In this document: one piece after another, positions 22,311-33,980 of the stretch | Layout: every line of letters starts with the position of its first letter | Position numbering within the stretch: position 1 is the stretch's first letter | Assembly: GCA_015179045.1 (NCBI GenBank) | Contig: WHUZ01000056.1 | Span: forward strand, 368,711 to 432,710 | Reading direction: 5' to 3' | DNA: 64,000 nucleotides | From: Kalaharituber pfeilii | Lineage: Eukaryota; Ascomycota; Pezizomycetes; Pezizales; Pezizaceae | The notes under the pieces: generated by a model | Told to the model about the DNA's origin: nothing | What the model saw: only the letters and a program-made list of their open reading frames with translations | Databases searched by the model: none | Program-made: the position numbers and the translations under genes

Positions 22311-23168
22311 GACACTCCCGCGTGGTCAATTAGTTAGTTCGCGAAAGTTTAACTTAAATTTTTGCTCCATGATACCATAGTAACTTGGGAGCCTAGTGCT
22401 CACATAATGACCTTCATGACAATCATATACAGTTCACATTCACTTTTTATGGATGACACACAGACACTCCCTCACCTTTGTCACAATGTTTCTCTCCCTT
22501 TTTATTATTAGTTACTTTTTTCTTTTTATTTTTACATTCATGTCTGTCATTTTTGGATCTTTTGCTGCTGTGGAACACTATGACTTGGCGTCTGGTTCGA
22601 ACGGTTATGGGGTGTATACCTGTAGGGGGTTTGATGGATGATGGTATGGGGTTCATGGGGGTAGTTTTAGCGGGCAGTTCGAGTTAGTTTTTGGGACAGA
22701 AATGAAAATTTCGTTTTTCTTGCTCTTTTCCGATTTTAATATGGCCATATTTTGATTTGCATTTTTCGGTTCCGATATAATGTTTTATTTTATCTCTACA
22801 TACATATACGTGATGAAAATGAATTAATGAATACCTTTTTTATGTTTTGATGACTGTCTGAATAGGCCTCACGAATGGAAAGCTGTCCATGGCGATGCAG
22901 GCCACACCTATTTCTATAGCTAACCTTGTACTTATGTGGATCCTGCCGCATGAGGGTCGGGCTCTGTTGGAATTGTAGGTTTGGGCCATTTTTAAGTGTG
23001 GCCCCGCAACACAGAGCATTTGGCAATTCCCCATGATAATCTAACGATTCCAACGATTATCTCAAAGCATGTACTAATTATCGCCCAAAGATAACCATCT
23101 GCAAATTGTTCGACGTTACATATAAGTACTGCATCGTACAGTACATACATCGTAACCGACTCCGAACT
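22311..23168. other. Intergenic region between DUF8035 gene and 5-phosphatase-like gene
   Basis: AT-rich 3' flank (22311-22800) with T-rich tracts, then the promoter of the next plus-strand gene. No coding potential was seen. The frame opening at 23106 continues into the phosphatase, but the first good initiation codon is ATG 23169. Confidence 0.6.
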
Positions 23169-24611
23169 ATGCCGCTCGAGCCCGGGTCCCGCCTCTACCT
23201 CTACCTCATCACTTGGAACTGCGCCCGCATCCCCTGCGCCCCGCCCTCCTTCGTCCAGCATATCCTGAACGGCATTCCACACGGCGAAGGTCGCACTGGC
23301 AACCATGAGTCTGTGCTTACACCTACACCCGACATCGTAGTACTCGCCCTGCAAGAGGCCTCGCCCATGACCTACGCCTTTCTCGGCGGGCGCTGGTTCC
23401 AGCCCTACTTGGACTCCTACATTGCGGCGCTGCGGGATGCGTGTAGGGTTCGGTTAGGCGAGGAGTATGCGCTAGTGGGGAGTGGGAACGTGGGCATGAC
23501 TGCGGTGGCAGTGTTTGTGAGGGATAAGGATATGGGAAGAATCAAGACGGTGGAGTACGGTGAAGTGGGGTGCGGGGTGTGGGAGATGGCGAATAAAGGG
23601 GGGGTGGGGGTGAGGATAGGGGTTGAGATGCCTTCTACAGGAAACGATGGTGATGCGGAGGACGATATACTAGAGTTTAGCTTTATCGCAGCGCATCTCG
23701 CGCCGCATGAGTGGCTTGTCGAGGGCAGGAATCAGGATTGGGAAGCTATTGTCCGAGGGATAGCTTTCGAGAGGCAGGATGGAAATCACACAGGGCACGG
23801 ATCCGACTTGCAAACACCTCTACTGGGCTCAGATAATACCGAGGTCGAGCTCCCCTCATCCCGATCCAATTACGTCGGCATTTACTCCCCGCACGCGCAC
23901 ACCTTCTTCATGGGTGACTTAAACTATCGCACAGCCCTTCACCGACCAACATCGGCTGACCGTCTCGTCTTCCCGAAGCCTGATACGCCGCCAGACGACC
24001 CATGCCACGTCTGGAAGCTCTTTGAAAAGGACCAGTGTCGACAGGAGAGACTTGCAGGACGGGCTTTACATGGGTTTGCGGAGGCAGAAGTGAGGTTTCC
24101 ACCTACGTATAAATACAAGGTTGGTAAGGATGGGAGTGAGGGATCGTCGTCGTCGTCAGTGGATGGCAGCAAGAGGTGGGAATGGGCGGGGAATAGATGG
24201 CCGAGTTGGACAGATCGGATATTGTATTTGCCTATAAAAGAGTCTGCTGCTGGGGCAGATCAAAGCTCGAGCGGCAGCAGGGTACAACAAGAAGAGGAAC
24301 AAGACGAGGACGAGATAATAGTGCACACCTACACCTCCATTCCGGAAATCCTGGACTCGGACCACAAGCCCGTAATCTGCTACTTGTCAGTTCCAGCAAA
24401 GCCACTCTCTCCAAACAAGGACAAGAATGATGTTCGGCATAATCCCCCGTTTCCAATCAATAGGGACTGGAGACAAAGACGGACTACGGCAAGGAAGTGC
24501 GAGATAGCAGTTGGTATACTGGCGTTTTTGACGCTGACGAGGGCGGGGTTGGGGCTCTTGGTGGGCCTTACAGCGGGGTTGTGGGGGATCTGGTGGTTGT
24601 TGACGCTGTAG
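23169..24611 (+). CDS. Inositol polyphosphate 5-phosphatase-like protein with C-terminal membrane anchor
   Basis: Single-exon gene of 480 residues. It likely hydrolyses the 5-phosphate of inositol phosphates or phosphoinositides at a membrane. It has the full IPPc/DNase I-like motif series: LITWNCA, VLALQEA, VGMTAVAVFVR, MANKGGVGVRIG, FIAAHLAPHE, FFMGDLNYR, RFPPTYKYK, RWPSWTDRILY and ILDSDHKPV. Thus the metal-binding Asn and Glu, the catalytic GDLNYR, the substrate-binding WTDRIL and the SDHKPV histidine are all present. The last about 35 residues are hydrophobic (ILAFLTLTRAGLGLLVGLTA, GLWGIWWLLTL), consistent with a tail anchor or hairpin. A low-complexity Ser/Glu insert (near residues 335-400) separates the last motifs. 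I chose ATG 23169 because the domain starts within ten residues. GC content is higher than in the surroundings. Confidence 0.9.
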   Translation: MPLEPGSRLYLYLITWNCARIPCAPPSFVQHILNGIPHGEGRTGNHESVLTPTPDIVVLALQEASPMTYAFLGGRWFQPYLDSYIAALRDACRVRLGEEYALVGSGNVGMTAVAVFVRDKDMGRIKTVEYGEVGCGVWEMANKGGVGVRIGVEMPSTGNDGDAEDDILEFSFIAAHLAPHEWLVEGRNQDWEAIVRGIAFERQDGNHTGHGSDLQTPLLGSDNTEVELPSSRSNYVGIYSPHAHTFFMGDLNYRTALHRPTSADRLVFPKPDTPPDDPCHVWKLFEKDQCRQERLAGRALHGFAEAEVRFPPTYKYKVGKDGSEGSSSSSVDGSKRWEWAGNRWPSWTDRILYLPIKESAAGADQSSSGSRVQQEEEQDEDEIIVHTYTSIPEILDSDHKPVICYLSVPAKPLSPNKDKNDVRHNPPFPINRDWRQRRTTARKCEIAVGILAFLTLTRAGLGLLVGLTAGLWGIWWLLTL

Positions 24612-25450
24612 GGGCTAAGGAAGGGGAGAAGGGGAGGTACTACACTGCGCAGAGCTTGGGTAATGTCATGAATAACGATTCGTATGAAAGATTGGACTCT
24701 GGGTTTTGTTAGAGTTTGTGGTTTCCGTTAGGGGGAATATTCTCCCAACTTTACACAAAAACGTCATCATTTTGTCCTTTAAGTTATAGTTATAGTTTAG
24801 CAGTCAGGGAACATGCAGACCGAGTGCTACATAATATAATAGGTTATACTTTTATAGCTTCACCTCCGGAGAACGTCGAAGTGCTCGAGATCGCTGGGTT
24901 CTGCCAACTTGAGTTTAATGATTCAAGTTGGGTAGTGTTGCAATCCAGCAGGGAACTAGAGAAGGTAAGTGATGCTGCTTGATACATGGAACCACCATTA
25001 GTCCTTTCTGTGTAGTAAGTAGTAGGGTAATCCCATTGATTATCTTGCTGATCAGGCGAGGTTTCCACGTAGACAATCTTAGATACCGTGGGCTTCTTTT
25101 CATCAAAACTAGTATTCGAATCATTGGCCTCCCGATAAAAGGTGCAGTCCAAACAACAGGACGGTATGAGGTATGGAATTCGAGTCACTTGGAGTACTCA
25201 AAAGAAAGAAAGAAAGTGGATATCCAATCTTCCCCCTCTTCGCCCTTCAGAGTGAGTCCAAACTTTAGTCCTGAAAAGATGAAAGTGCTAATCTTGGATT
25301 GTGTCACACCATACTATCGCCTGTCAGCGATCTATTGGACAGATCCATTGCCGATAGTTATAGAGATTTGCAAATTGTTGTTTTGACAAAACAATGACAT
25401 AGTTGTATCTTCGAGGATAATGCAAGCTAAATTCGTTCCTTTTTTCTTTT

Positions 25451-25485
<35 letters not shown>

Positions 25486-28400
25486 TTTCACTAATTTTCC
25501 TGATCTCTCTACGCACGCCTTGCACCTCCACATGTGTAGCTCTTTACTGACGATCAATTCGAGCTGCAAGTTGCAATAGTAAGGTAGAACCTTTCCGGCC
25601 CACTCACCACAGGATGGCACCTCTGAACTTCCTCGCACGGGTGCGGCAGGAGATAATATTTGATTCCACCGTTGAGAAACGACAATTTTGTATGGCCCCC
25701 TTTAATCTTGTCTCGGGGACTCTGCTGGGCGGTAGCAAGCTGGTATTGCGCGGCAGTCTACAATGAAGTACTATTGCATGCATACAGAGATCTGCATGTC
25801 TTGACTCGAGCAAGGCGCCAGGCAAGCAAGGGCCGCCCCCTGTTGCAGCGGCTTTGTGCAGTGCCGCTGTGACGTCGGTACTTGCAAGCACAGTACATAC
25901 TGTACAGGTAGCTCTCAAGTGCTTTTTTAAACCATAGAAGCATCATATGCATCACAAAGAAGAAACCCCGCATGCCCCTAAGTATAGGCCTGCCCCTGCA
26001 GATACATACTTTAAGTATCCACATCAGGCATTCGTTGACACAGTCACCCATAATCTATCGGCTAAGTAAACGGAGACAGATGCGCCGAGGGTAAACGTCT
26101 ATTCTAGCTCCACTCTATCTCCGAATGTCGCCGAGCTGCTGCCTGCGATGGGAACCTGCCACATTTTTCTCGAAGCTCTAGGCACTAGTGGTAGATGTCG
26201 ACGATCCAGAGAGGGCTGAGCAACGGCACTGTGTGGTGCGTCTATGGAGGAGAAGCTCTCGAACCGTCTCCAGAGTGCTCATTGCCTGTTGAGAAGTCCA
26301 TGTGTGCCTTGAAGCGCATGAAGTGCTTGACAGCTTACCTGTGCACCCGAACTTGGGGCAGTAAGCGCAATCACAGGTCTCGAATCTCGAGCTCGTCCTG
26401 ACCATTACCTACTTGAATATATGCACCCCGCTGCCGATCGACTCCACCTCCATTTTCCCCAACTCTCCCATGGTCTACATGTGCACATGGAGACCTTGTC
26501 AACCGGTCAGGTGTACTCTACTGCGATTGCTCTCGCGGGGATCCTGCCTACGTCGCCGTTGCTGCGGGAGTTTTTCCTAGCAACGCCTACACTTACCAAA
26601 TACGGTTGCCATATTCCCCATGCGCTCCCCGTCTTGGAAAGGAAAGGAACAGAGATGGAAATGTTCCTCTGCTTTTTTCTCCACCGCGCAAATCACACAA
26701 CCAATACACAGAAGCACATTGGATAACTTATGCCGCAGAACAGCTTCCCAACCCACAAAGATGAGTCGAAAAGAAAAGTGAGGAGAAAAAAAAAAGAAAT
26801 GTGAAATTTTGCACGTGCGTAGAGGAGAAATGGCATTGTTAAACTACAGATAAACTTACGGAGCATCTTCACGCCAATCAAGTGGGAAAGGATACTCATC
26901 GGCGGCGCATGCAGTGCCATGAGAAGGGGGCTGGATTGAATATCCTAGGTTCAAAGACTCCTCTGCAGTACAATCGCATCAGAAGCACATAATCTTCATT
27001 ATCATATCCATCGCATCTATATATGCACTGGCTACATATAATCTACCCTGTTCTCATACCCAGCATCTAGTTCCACATTCAGCTGTTCAAAATTTGTTCC
27101 GATCCACGCAATAACCCCGCGAATTATCTAGACATATATCTACAACCGGTGTGCTCTTGTGCACACATTTTCTAGCTTGAGAACAGTCGCCATAAAGACC
27201 CAGAACTCGCAAGACAATGATGAGGCAGAGGCAAGACACACGGCCCGGGGCTGAAAGATGCATGGGACGATATTTCGAGATGCACTCTCGCATTGGGTTA
27301 CCAGCTCGTATCAGGTAGTTCAGGCGGTTTCTGGTTGCGGTAGGATCTTCGAGAATTGTGTTCTGGGTGGGCAGAACGTGCCGTTCGCGGGCTCCTAGGA
27401 TCACGGATTCAGCCTACTCATACATTGCGTGAAGTTTATATCTGCGGGGTAGCTGAAGACTGGACGGCTGGCAGTGATATGAGGGCTTTGAAGTGTGCTG
27501 CGCTAGCTACGGATGAGACCCAGCATGTGGACTCGCTATTGTGTCGCATCGCACCGGCAGCCGTACCCCTGTATCTGGCCCGCACTCGTGATGCACACTC
27601 TGCTTCAGCGGCCGTATCGTATCGTGAGGCCTTTGGCGGGCAAGTGCATACGGCCTGAGCATGGTCTGGTCGCCTATGTGGACGTACTCAATTACTGTGA
27701 GAACAGTACTTCTAAGTAGTGGATACTTAACTTATACATACGGTATGTACATACCTCTTACGGTACATCCTCGAGCTACGCCAGCCGTAAGGTGATATGT
27801 TGCATGAAGAGGCGGATATATGAGATGCCTGTGTGCATACTTGTGCGTTTGATGTAATTGGCCGTCGTAAGGAGTAGAGGCGCAGTAATATCAAGCTGCA
27901 TGCTGCCAAAGGCATGCAGTCTCACCCGTGATGCAAGGGTCGCGGGCAGCGTCACCTTGGATACAGTACTTACCGTACTAGCATGTGGCCACCTCGCGAC
28001 CGCGAGGGGCTAGCGGGGGTGAGTGTAGGTGTAGCGGTTATACAAAATATACTTTGCGGAGTATAATACTAATAATTGTAGAAATTATGGATAGCGAACC
28101 CCTCGTTACAGCTAGTAAACTCTACTTAAATTCTTGTTAATATCTACCCACAATTATATTGCTCGGATGTCCAGCATATGTCCTTTCATGTATACTCAGC
28201 TCCCTTATCCACCACCTATAAATGCTATGCAAGTGAGGATATTAACAGATGTAAGGTGATTGAGAAGTTACGAAAGGATATAATTAATACAGCTGGAATG
28301 ATGGCAAGAGTATATAAGAAAGCAGAGAAATTGAAGGCTGAGGGTGATAATGAAGAGTAGACATAGCTATCGCTATCTACAGAGCACTCGCGTTGAGAAA

Positions 28401-28490
28401 CCAGTAAAAGATGGAGAATGGAACCCGAGTCAGTGTGTAGTGTAGTAGCCGATGATTGTAACCTTCGACAGGTGCCTGGTCATTATCCCA
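24612..28490. other. Gene-poor region (about 3.9 kb)
   Basis: No recognisable gene. A 31-base T-run lies at 25453-25483 and a (GAAA)-rich patch near 25201-25215. The minus-strand frame 24844-25188 has protein-like composition but no ATG or known domain. Shorter frames at 26178-26726, 27087-27719 and 28178-28360 are featureless. The 60-codon frame at 28178-28360 is lysine-rich and helical-looking but isolated. Confidence 0.5.
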
Positions 28491-28509
28491 CCATGTCGTA
28501 CTGGTCCAG

Positions 28510-29900
28510 CGCATTCTCATTTTGCCCCGTCTCGCACCATCGAGAGAAATCTGCCATACTTGTAAATTGAGTCCATTTTGGCATATCTCGCACTATCAAG
28601 CAGGTCTTGTTATGTCTGTCAAATTGAGCCATACTGCGTCACTTTGCACCGTAGAAAGGGGCCAGTCACAACTGTGGATTAAGCCCATTTTACCATGTCT
28701 CACGCTGTCAGGCGGGTCCTGTCGTACCTGTCAAATTTGGCGCGTTTTGCTACTCTCACGCTATGGGAAGATCTTGTCCCATATCTGTCAAATCAGGCTC
28801 ATTCTGCTGCATCTTGTGCCGTCAAAAGAAACCTGTCATACCTGTTGAATTGAGCTCATTCTACTGCAACTCATGCTATTGAGGAAAAGCTGTCATACCT
28901 ATCAAATTGAGTACATTCTCCCTCACATTGCACCTGTCAAGGCTGAGCTGTCGTCCCCATCAACTTGACCACATTCTTCCTCATCCTATGCCATTGAAGG
29001 AGACTGCTATACCTGTTAAATTTGGCTCATTCTATTGTATCTCGCACCATTGAGGAGGAGCGGTCATACCTGTCAAATTCGGCTTATTGTGCTGCATCTC
29101 ACATTGTCAAGACAGATCTACCATATCTATTGAATTTGGCTCATTCTGCTACACCTCGCGCGGTGAAATAGACCTACCATACCTGTCAAATTCGACTCTC
29201 ATCTGCTACATCTCGTGCTATCGTATACTTGTCGAAGTGAGCTCATTCTGCTATATCTCGTGCTGGCGAGACGTGCCATACCTGTGAGATTTGGCTCATT
29301 CTGCTGTATCTCATGCTATAGAAGAGACCTGTCATATCTGTTAAATTGAGCTCGCTTCGCTGCACACTATACATTTTTGGAAAGACTTGCTATACCTCTC
29401 AAATTCGGCTCATTTCACTATATTACATGCCATCAAAAGAGAGCTGTCATGCCTATCCAACTGATCTCATTTCACTGGATCTTGTGCTGTCAAGAGAGAC
29501 CCCTTATCTATGTCAAATTTGGCTCATTCGGTTACATCTCACACCGTCGAGGGAGACCTGCTACACCTGTCAAATTCAACTCATTCCACTGTTGTTGCAC
29601 TATGGAAAGAAATCTGGCGTACCTGTTAAGTTTGGCTTATTCTGCTGCATCTCATGTTATCGATGGAGACCTGTCATACCTGTAAATTGAGCCTATTTTC
29701 AAACATCTTATGCCATCATGAGAGACCTGCCATACTTGTCAAATTTGGATCATTCTGCTGCATCTCGCACTATCAAGAGAGATCTGCTATACCTGTTCAA
29801 TCTGGATTATTCTGCTGCATTGAGTCGCTGAGGGAAATCTGCTATACTTATTGAATTCGGCTCGCTCTCCTATTCTCGTGCTGTGGAAAGAGTTCTGTTA
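28510..29900. repeat. Degenerate tandem array, period about 57 bp, roughly 25 copies
   Basis: Successive units read approximately CTGTCATACCTGTCAAATT, then GGCTCATTCTGCTGCATCTC, then GTGCTATCGAGAGAGAC. I aligned about 25 units by eye, ranging from about 49 to 59 bp, most 55-58. The left (28510-28960) and right ends are the most diverged. Because the common period is 57 (19 codons), frames of up to 114 codons stay open by chance (for example 29346-29690). Their translations are just the repeat read out, with no start-site or domain support. This is a minisatellite/satellite block. Confidence 0.9.
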
Positions 29901-30453
29901 TAATCTAGTACAAATTCTTGATCTGGTTTTATTTGTCTGCAATGGCTATACCGTGATGTTTCCATGGTGCAATCAATATATAAAGAGAATTGTTTGAATG
30001 AAATCTGTATGCCTTGAATACAAAGGAGAGTGTTTACAATATGTAGCATTCAGAGGTATATACATTTCAATCAGTACGTTGATATGGCTTTCGTCAAGGT
30101 CATTTTCTGACAGGGGTTCGGTGTACGCCAAGAGGGATGTACAGTAACTTGGTACTTACCGTACTTACTTGGCACCCTCCAGCAAGCAAAGCAAGTAAGC
30201 GGGCCCAAGGCAGAGCGCCCTGCGTCTGCAGCGCGGCCCTGTACTGACTACCCACTTTAAGTGCCGAGACGGTGCAGTAAAAGCCGAGCGGTGCTTACTC
30301 TGCCTCTCGGCCGCCAGCTTTCCCGCTCAGCGCACTCGCACTCGCACCACCCCATTGGAAGAAGCCTGTGCTGCGCAAGTCACCCCTCCACCCAGCGCCT
30401 CCCGCGCCCCCGTCCCAGTCCCCGTCCCCCACGCCCCCAGCAAGCCCGCAGAA
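29901..30453 (+). promoter_or_regulatory. Intergenic flank and SPT8 upstream region
   Basis: Sequence between the tandem array and the SPT8 start. The last about 300 bases become GC- and C-rich (30180-30453), as expected for a fungal promoter/5' leader. No separate gene was seen. Start-site elements cannot be assigned from sequence alone. Confidence 0.4.
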
Positions 30454-33028
30454 ATGGACCCAAGTAAGTACGACCTCACTTCCCGTCCTGCAGTCAGTCT
30501 CCCGGCCCACTTCGACACTCCCCGCACCCCCTCTACCCCTCCATCCCCCCCACCCTACTACCCCTCCACCCCCCCACCCCCCCTCCCCCCGCGAATTCCC
30601 TCCGAACCGACTGCTTATGCGGGCGCTAACACCGTCCACAGCTTCCCCGGCGTCATCCTACAACGATGCACAGGACGAGGTGATGGACGACGTCGACGCC
30701 GATGCCGAGCCGTACGACAATGACAGCGACGACTCTCGCGACAAGGACAGCGACGGGGACGACGATGACGATGCGGATGACGCAGACGGGGATGCGGAGG
30801 CCGATATGGATGTCGATGGCGAGAACGACGGCGACGGTGACGGTGACGACAACGATGAGGGTTAGCATTCTCTGGCAGTCTATGGCTCTATCTATGGCAG
30901 TCTCAAGGGCCTACGCTCACACTGATTCTCATCTAGAAAACGCCAATTCTGGCGCAGCACCTCATCGGAAAAGTAACTCACCTCCTCCGGCGCGTCCCCT
31001 ACCAACCCTGAGGCCTGGCGCGGATACAGCTAGTTCATACGACATTATTCCCTATGTGGCAGCGCCGCATGCTACCTCTATCAATGCATTTTGCGCGACA
31101 CCTTGCATGAGGTGGATTTTTACTGGCGGAAACGATGGCTATATACGCAAGTTTGATTGGTTCAATAGCATAAACGGCAAGACGCCATTGACTGTGGCGC
31201 AGAAGCACCCTTTTGTCGATTCAGTGACAAGAGTATGTCAAACGTCCCCAGATATTCACGTCCCAAAGTCATTTATGTTAAGTGTTATAATAGGCTGGAT
31301 ACTGTCTGTCTTACTGGGAGAATGAAGAACCACCTGGTAAGAATACCATTTTCCCTCATTGTTTAGTTACAATTAGTTGCTAACCCCAATAGTAAAAAAC
31401 TCCTTTCTGCACGTCCCCGAATCCACAGACGATGCCCGTCTATCCCCCGTATATTCCCTTGCAGTCCATCATCAAGCACTCTGGATGCTCTCTGGGCTCG
31501 AATCCGGTGGTATCAACCTCCAATCAGTCCGGCACGATGAAGGCAAAATCATTACTTGCCTCCGCAAGCACACCAGTGCTGTAAGCGTACTCACACTAGC
31601 ATCGGATGAAAAATCGCTATTAAGCGGTAGCTGGGACAAAGTTGTGTACGACTGGGATCTGAACACTGGTCAAGTGGTGAGGGAGTATATCGGTAGTAAC
31701 GGCCAAATATCCACGGTCCAGTTTAGACCGGTGGGCGAAACGACGATGCCGATTCCAAAGCAGAATGTGTTGGTGAATGGAGTGTCCAGTGGAAGGGGAT
31801 TGTCGAATGGCCTTCGGCGGGGGTCAAACGGGCTAAATGGGTCCGGAGACGGTATGGATGGCGCCACGGCACAAGCAGCGTCTCCTGCCGAGTCGGAGCG
31901 GAGCTTGGTCAGTTTATTTGGGGATGACGGGGATGATGAATTTAGTGCTGCGGTTGCAGCCAATGGAATGAATAATAGTAATGAGAACGGGTCTCCGAGA
32001 GATGAAGAGAATTTAGAGGACGCACCTGCGGCAGGCGTAAACGGAATTAATCAGAACACAGAGCTATCTGAGACCCAACAATCTGCGAGTGGAGGTGACG
32101 AGCATCCTACAAACGGTCTAGATATTGATATGGATGACACCAATGCCTTATTTGGCGACGACGCCTTTACGAACTCCCTCCAGCAAGAGATGGAACCAGT
32201 AAACGGGCAATACCCACACTCACCTTTGTCTAGTGCAAATAACAACAGCGGACCAAACATGAATACGAATGCGCACGACCATGATCCATCACCGCCCTCA
32301 CCTTCCTCCCCGTCCTCGCCATCGTCCGCCAATGGCCCCCCAACACACGCAAACACGTTTCTCACCTCCTCCATCGACGGCACGCTACGTATCTGGGACC
32401 GGCGCAGCAAGTCTCCTGTAGCAGTCGCATATCCACAAAAGGGCGTCCCGCCGTGGTGTACCAGCGCCGTATGGTCGTGCGATGGCAACTTTGTGTATGC
32501 CGGGCGAAGGAACTGCACGGTCGAGGAGTACTCCATACACAAGGGCTTCTCAGAGCCATCCAGGGTGCTGAAGTTCCCGCAGGGGAGTGGGCCAGTAAGC
32601 GCGATAGCGAGGATGCCGAATGGGAGGCATCTGCTTTGGTGAGTTTGTTCTTTTCAAACCAAATCCCCTCTTTCTTTTTACATCCAAGCAATATTTGAGT
32701 AGTAAAGTGAGATATTAACACTAACATGCTTATGTACACCGCAGCGCATCCTACGACAACCTCCGCCTCTACGACCTCAAAGAATCTGCCGTTTCAAGCA
32801 AACACTCTCTTGTGCCCTTCCTTATTGTGCCTGGGCACCATGGTGGTGTTGTGAGTAGTTTATGTATGTATCCCCCCCTTGACCTGCTGGACCTGCACGC
32901 TAACAAATGAAATCTCTTCAGATGTCGACCCCACCTGCCAATTCATAATTTCCACCGGCGGCAACCGCGGGTGGGAAGGCGCAAACACGGAGGTGCTGCT
33001 GGGGTACGAGGTTATCGTTATACCGTAG
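30454..33028 (+). CDS. SPT8: SAGA complex subunit Spt8 (WD40 repeat protein)
   Basis: Component of the SAGA coactivator that helps deliver TATA-binding protein to promoters. Exons 30454-30463, 30642-30860, 30937-31232, 31294-31336, 31393-32638, 32745-32863 and 32922-33028 give 679 residues in frame. The first exon encodes only MDP plus one base. An acidic Asp-rich segment (about residues 18-75) follows, as in other Spt8 proteins. WD40 repeats begin with SYDIIPYVAAPHATSINAFC, GNDGYIRKFDWF and SYWENEEPP, which are diagnostic for Spt8. They continue with GSWDKVVYDWDLNTG, SSIDGTLRIWDRRS and RLYDL, and end GNRGWEGANTEVLLGYEV. A long Asn/Gly/Ser-rich insert (roughly 31750-32340) interrupts the propeller. 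Intron 1 (178 nt) is extremely C-rich. Confidence 0.95.
30464..30641 (+). other. C-run-rich first intron of SPT8
   Basis: A 178-nt GTAAGT..CAG intron. Positions 30515-30595 are dominated by runs of three to eight C on the sense strand (CCCCTCC, CCCCCCACC, CCCCCCTCCCCCC). The template strand is thus G-run-rich. Confidence 0.6.
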
Positions 33029-33426
33029 TTTGGATGGGATTCCCTCCGCTGCAGCACCTCCTTCGATCGCTAACTCTGTTCGAATTTGCCATCAAGAGTG
33101 GGGGCAGTTCTGGAGGTTGGGGCTGAAGAAATAAGAATGGTGGGGGGTTCGGGGGTTACCATGTCATCTAATGTTTTTGTTTTTTTTCACTGTTAAACTG
33201 CTGTGTTAGAAAACCCCAAAAAAATTCTGGCCAACGATAAATTTTTGTACATGTATATATATACTCTTTCTTCGCTATCGATACATCCTTTTTCCTTCAC
33301 CCCCTCCTCCTTCTAATCCCTATACACCCTCAATGCCTCAGAAATTTTGCTATTTTTTCTTTATCAAAAGAATTTGAAAATGTCAAACGATTTTGTGTCT
33401 CTGTGTGTCTGTGTTATACAACCGGC

Positions 33427-33458
<32 letters not shown>

Positions 33459-33717
33459 GTTGCTTTAGTTGTCCTTTCTTTTGCGGCGTTTATTTATTTG
33501 CTTTATTTACTTGTGCAACAATTTGTACCTTATATCCAGACTCTCGTATGTAAGTAAATATATAATAACAACCTGTTTATCCACTTGTAAACGCATATAT
33601 TTCCCAATTTTCAAAAATACAGTACAGCATGTTGACCAAATTTTTTTAAGGGTAAAGTTCTAACTTGATATATATGTATATATATAGTAATTAGTTTAAA
33701 GAAGAAAACATAAAAGG

Positions 33718-33750
<33 letters not shown>

Positions 33751-33891
33751 ACCCTTTATCCGCTCCCGCCTTCCCCACACCCTTAACCGATTTAATCTTT
33801 AAATATGTATTTTGAATCAATACAAAAGAAAAAAAAAGAAAAAAAAAAGCATCTAACCTCTTCTTCCACTTCCCGCAAAGTTCAAACATAA

Positions 33892-33923
<32 letters not shown>

Positions 33924-33980
33924 CACTTCTCTCTCTCTCCACTTCTTTACTTCTCTACCTCTATGTACCTTTCTAACTCT
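33029..33980. other. Convergent 3' region of SPT8 and the BEACH gene
   Basis: No gene. It contains a 30-base T-run at 33428-33457, a 32-base A-run at 33718-33749 and a (CT)n microsatellite at about 33891-33960. The T-run lies about 400 nt past the SPT8 stop. The A-run reads as T32 about 230 nt past the BEACH stop on the minus strand, so each gene has a sense-strand T-tract in its 3' flank. Confidence 0.7.
33891..33960. repeat. (CT)n microsatellite in the BEACH gene 3' flank
   Basis: TCTCTCTCTCTCTCTCTTTC followed by further CT/CTCCACTTCT units on the plus strand, just beyond the BEACH gene stop at 33981. On that transcript it is a GA repeat. Confidence 0.85.

Noticed and set aside
28522..29854. 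Several 66-114-codon frames with Cys/Ile-rich repeats
   Set aside because: They are the 57-bp array translated in frame; no start context, domain or splice support.
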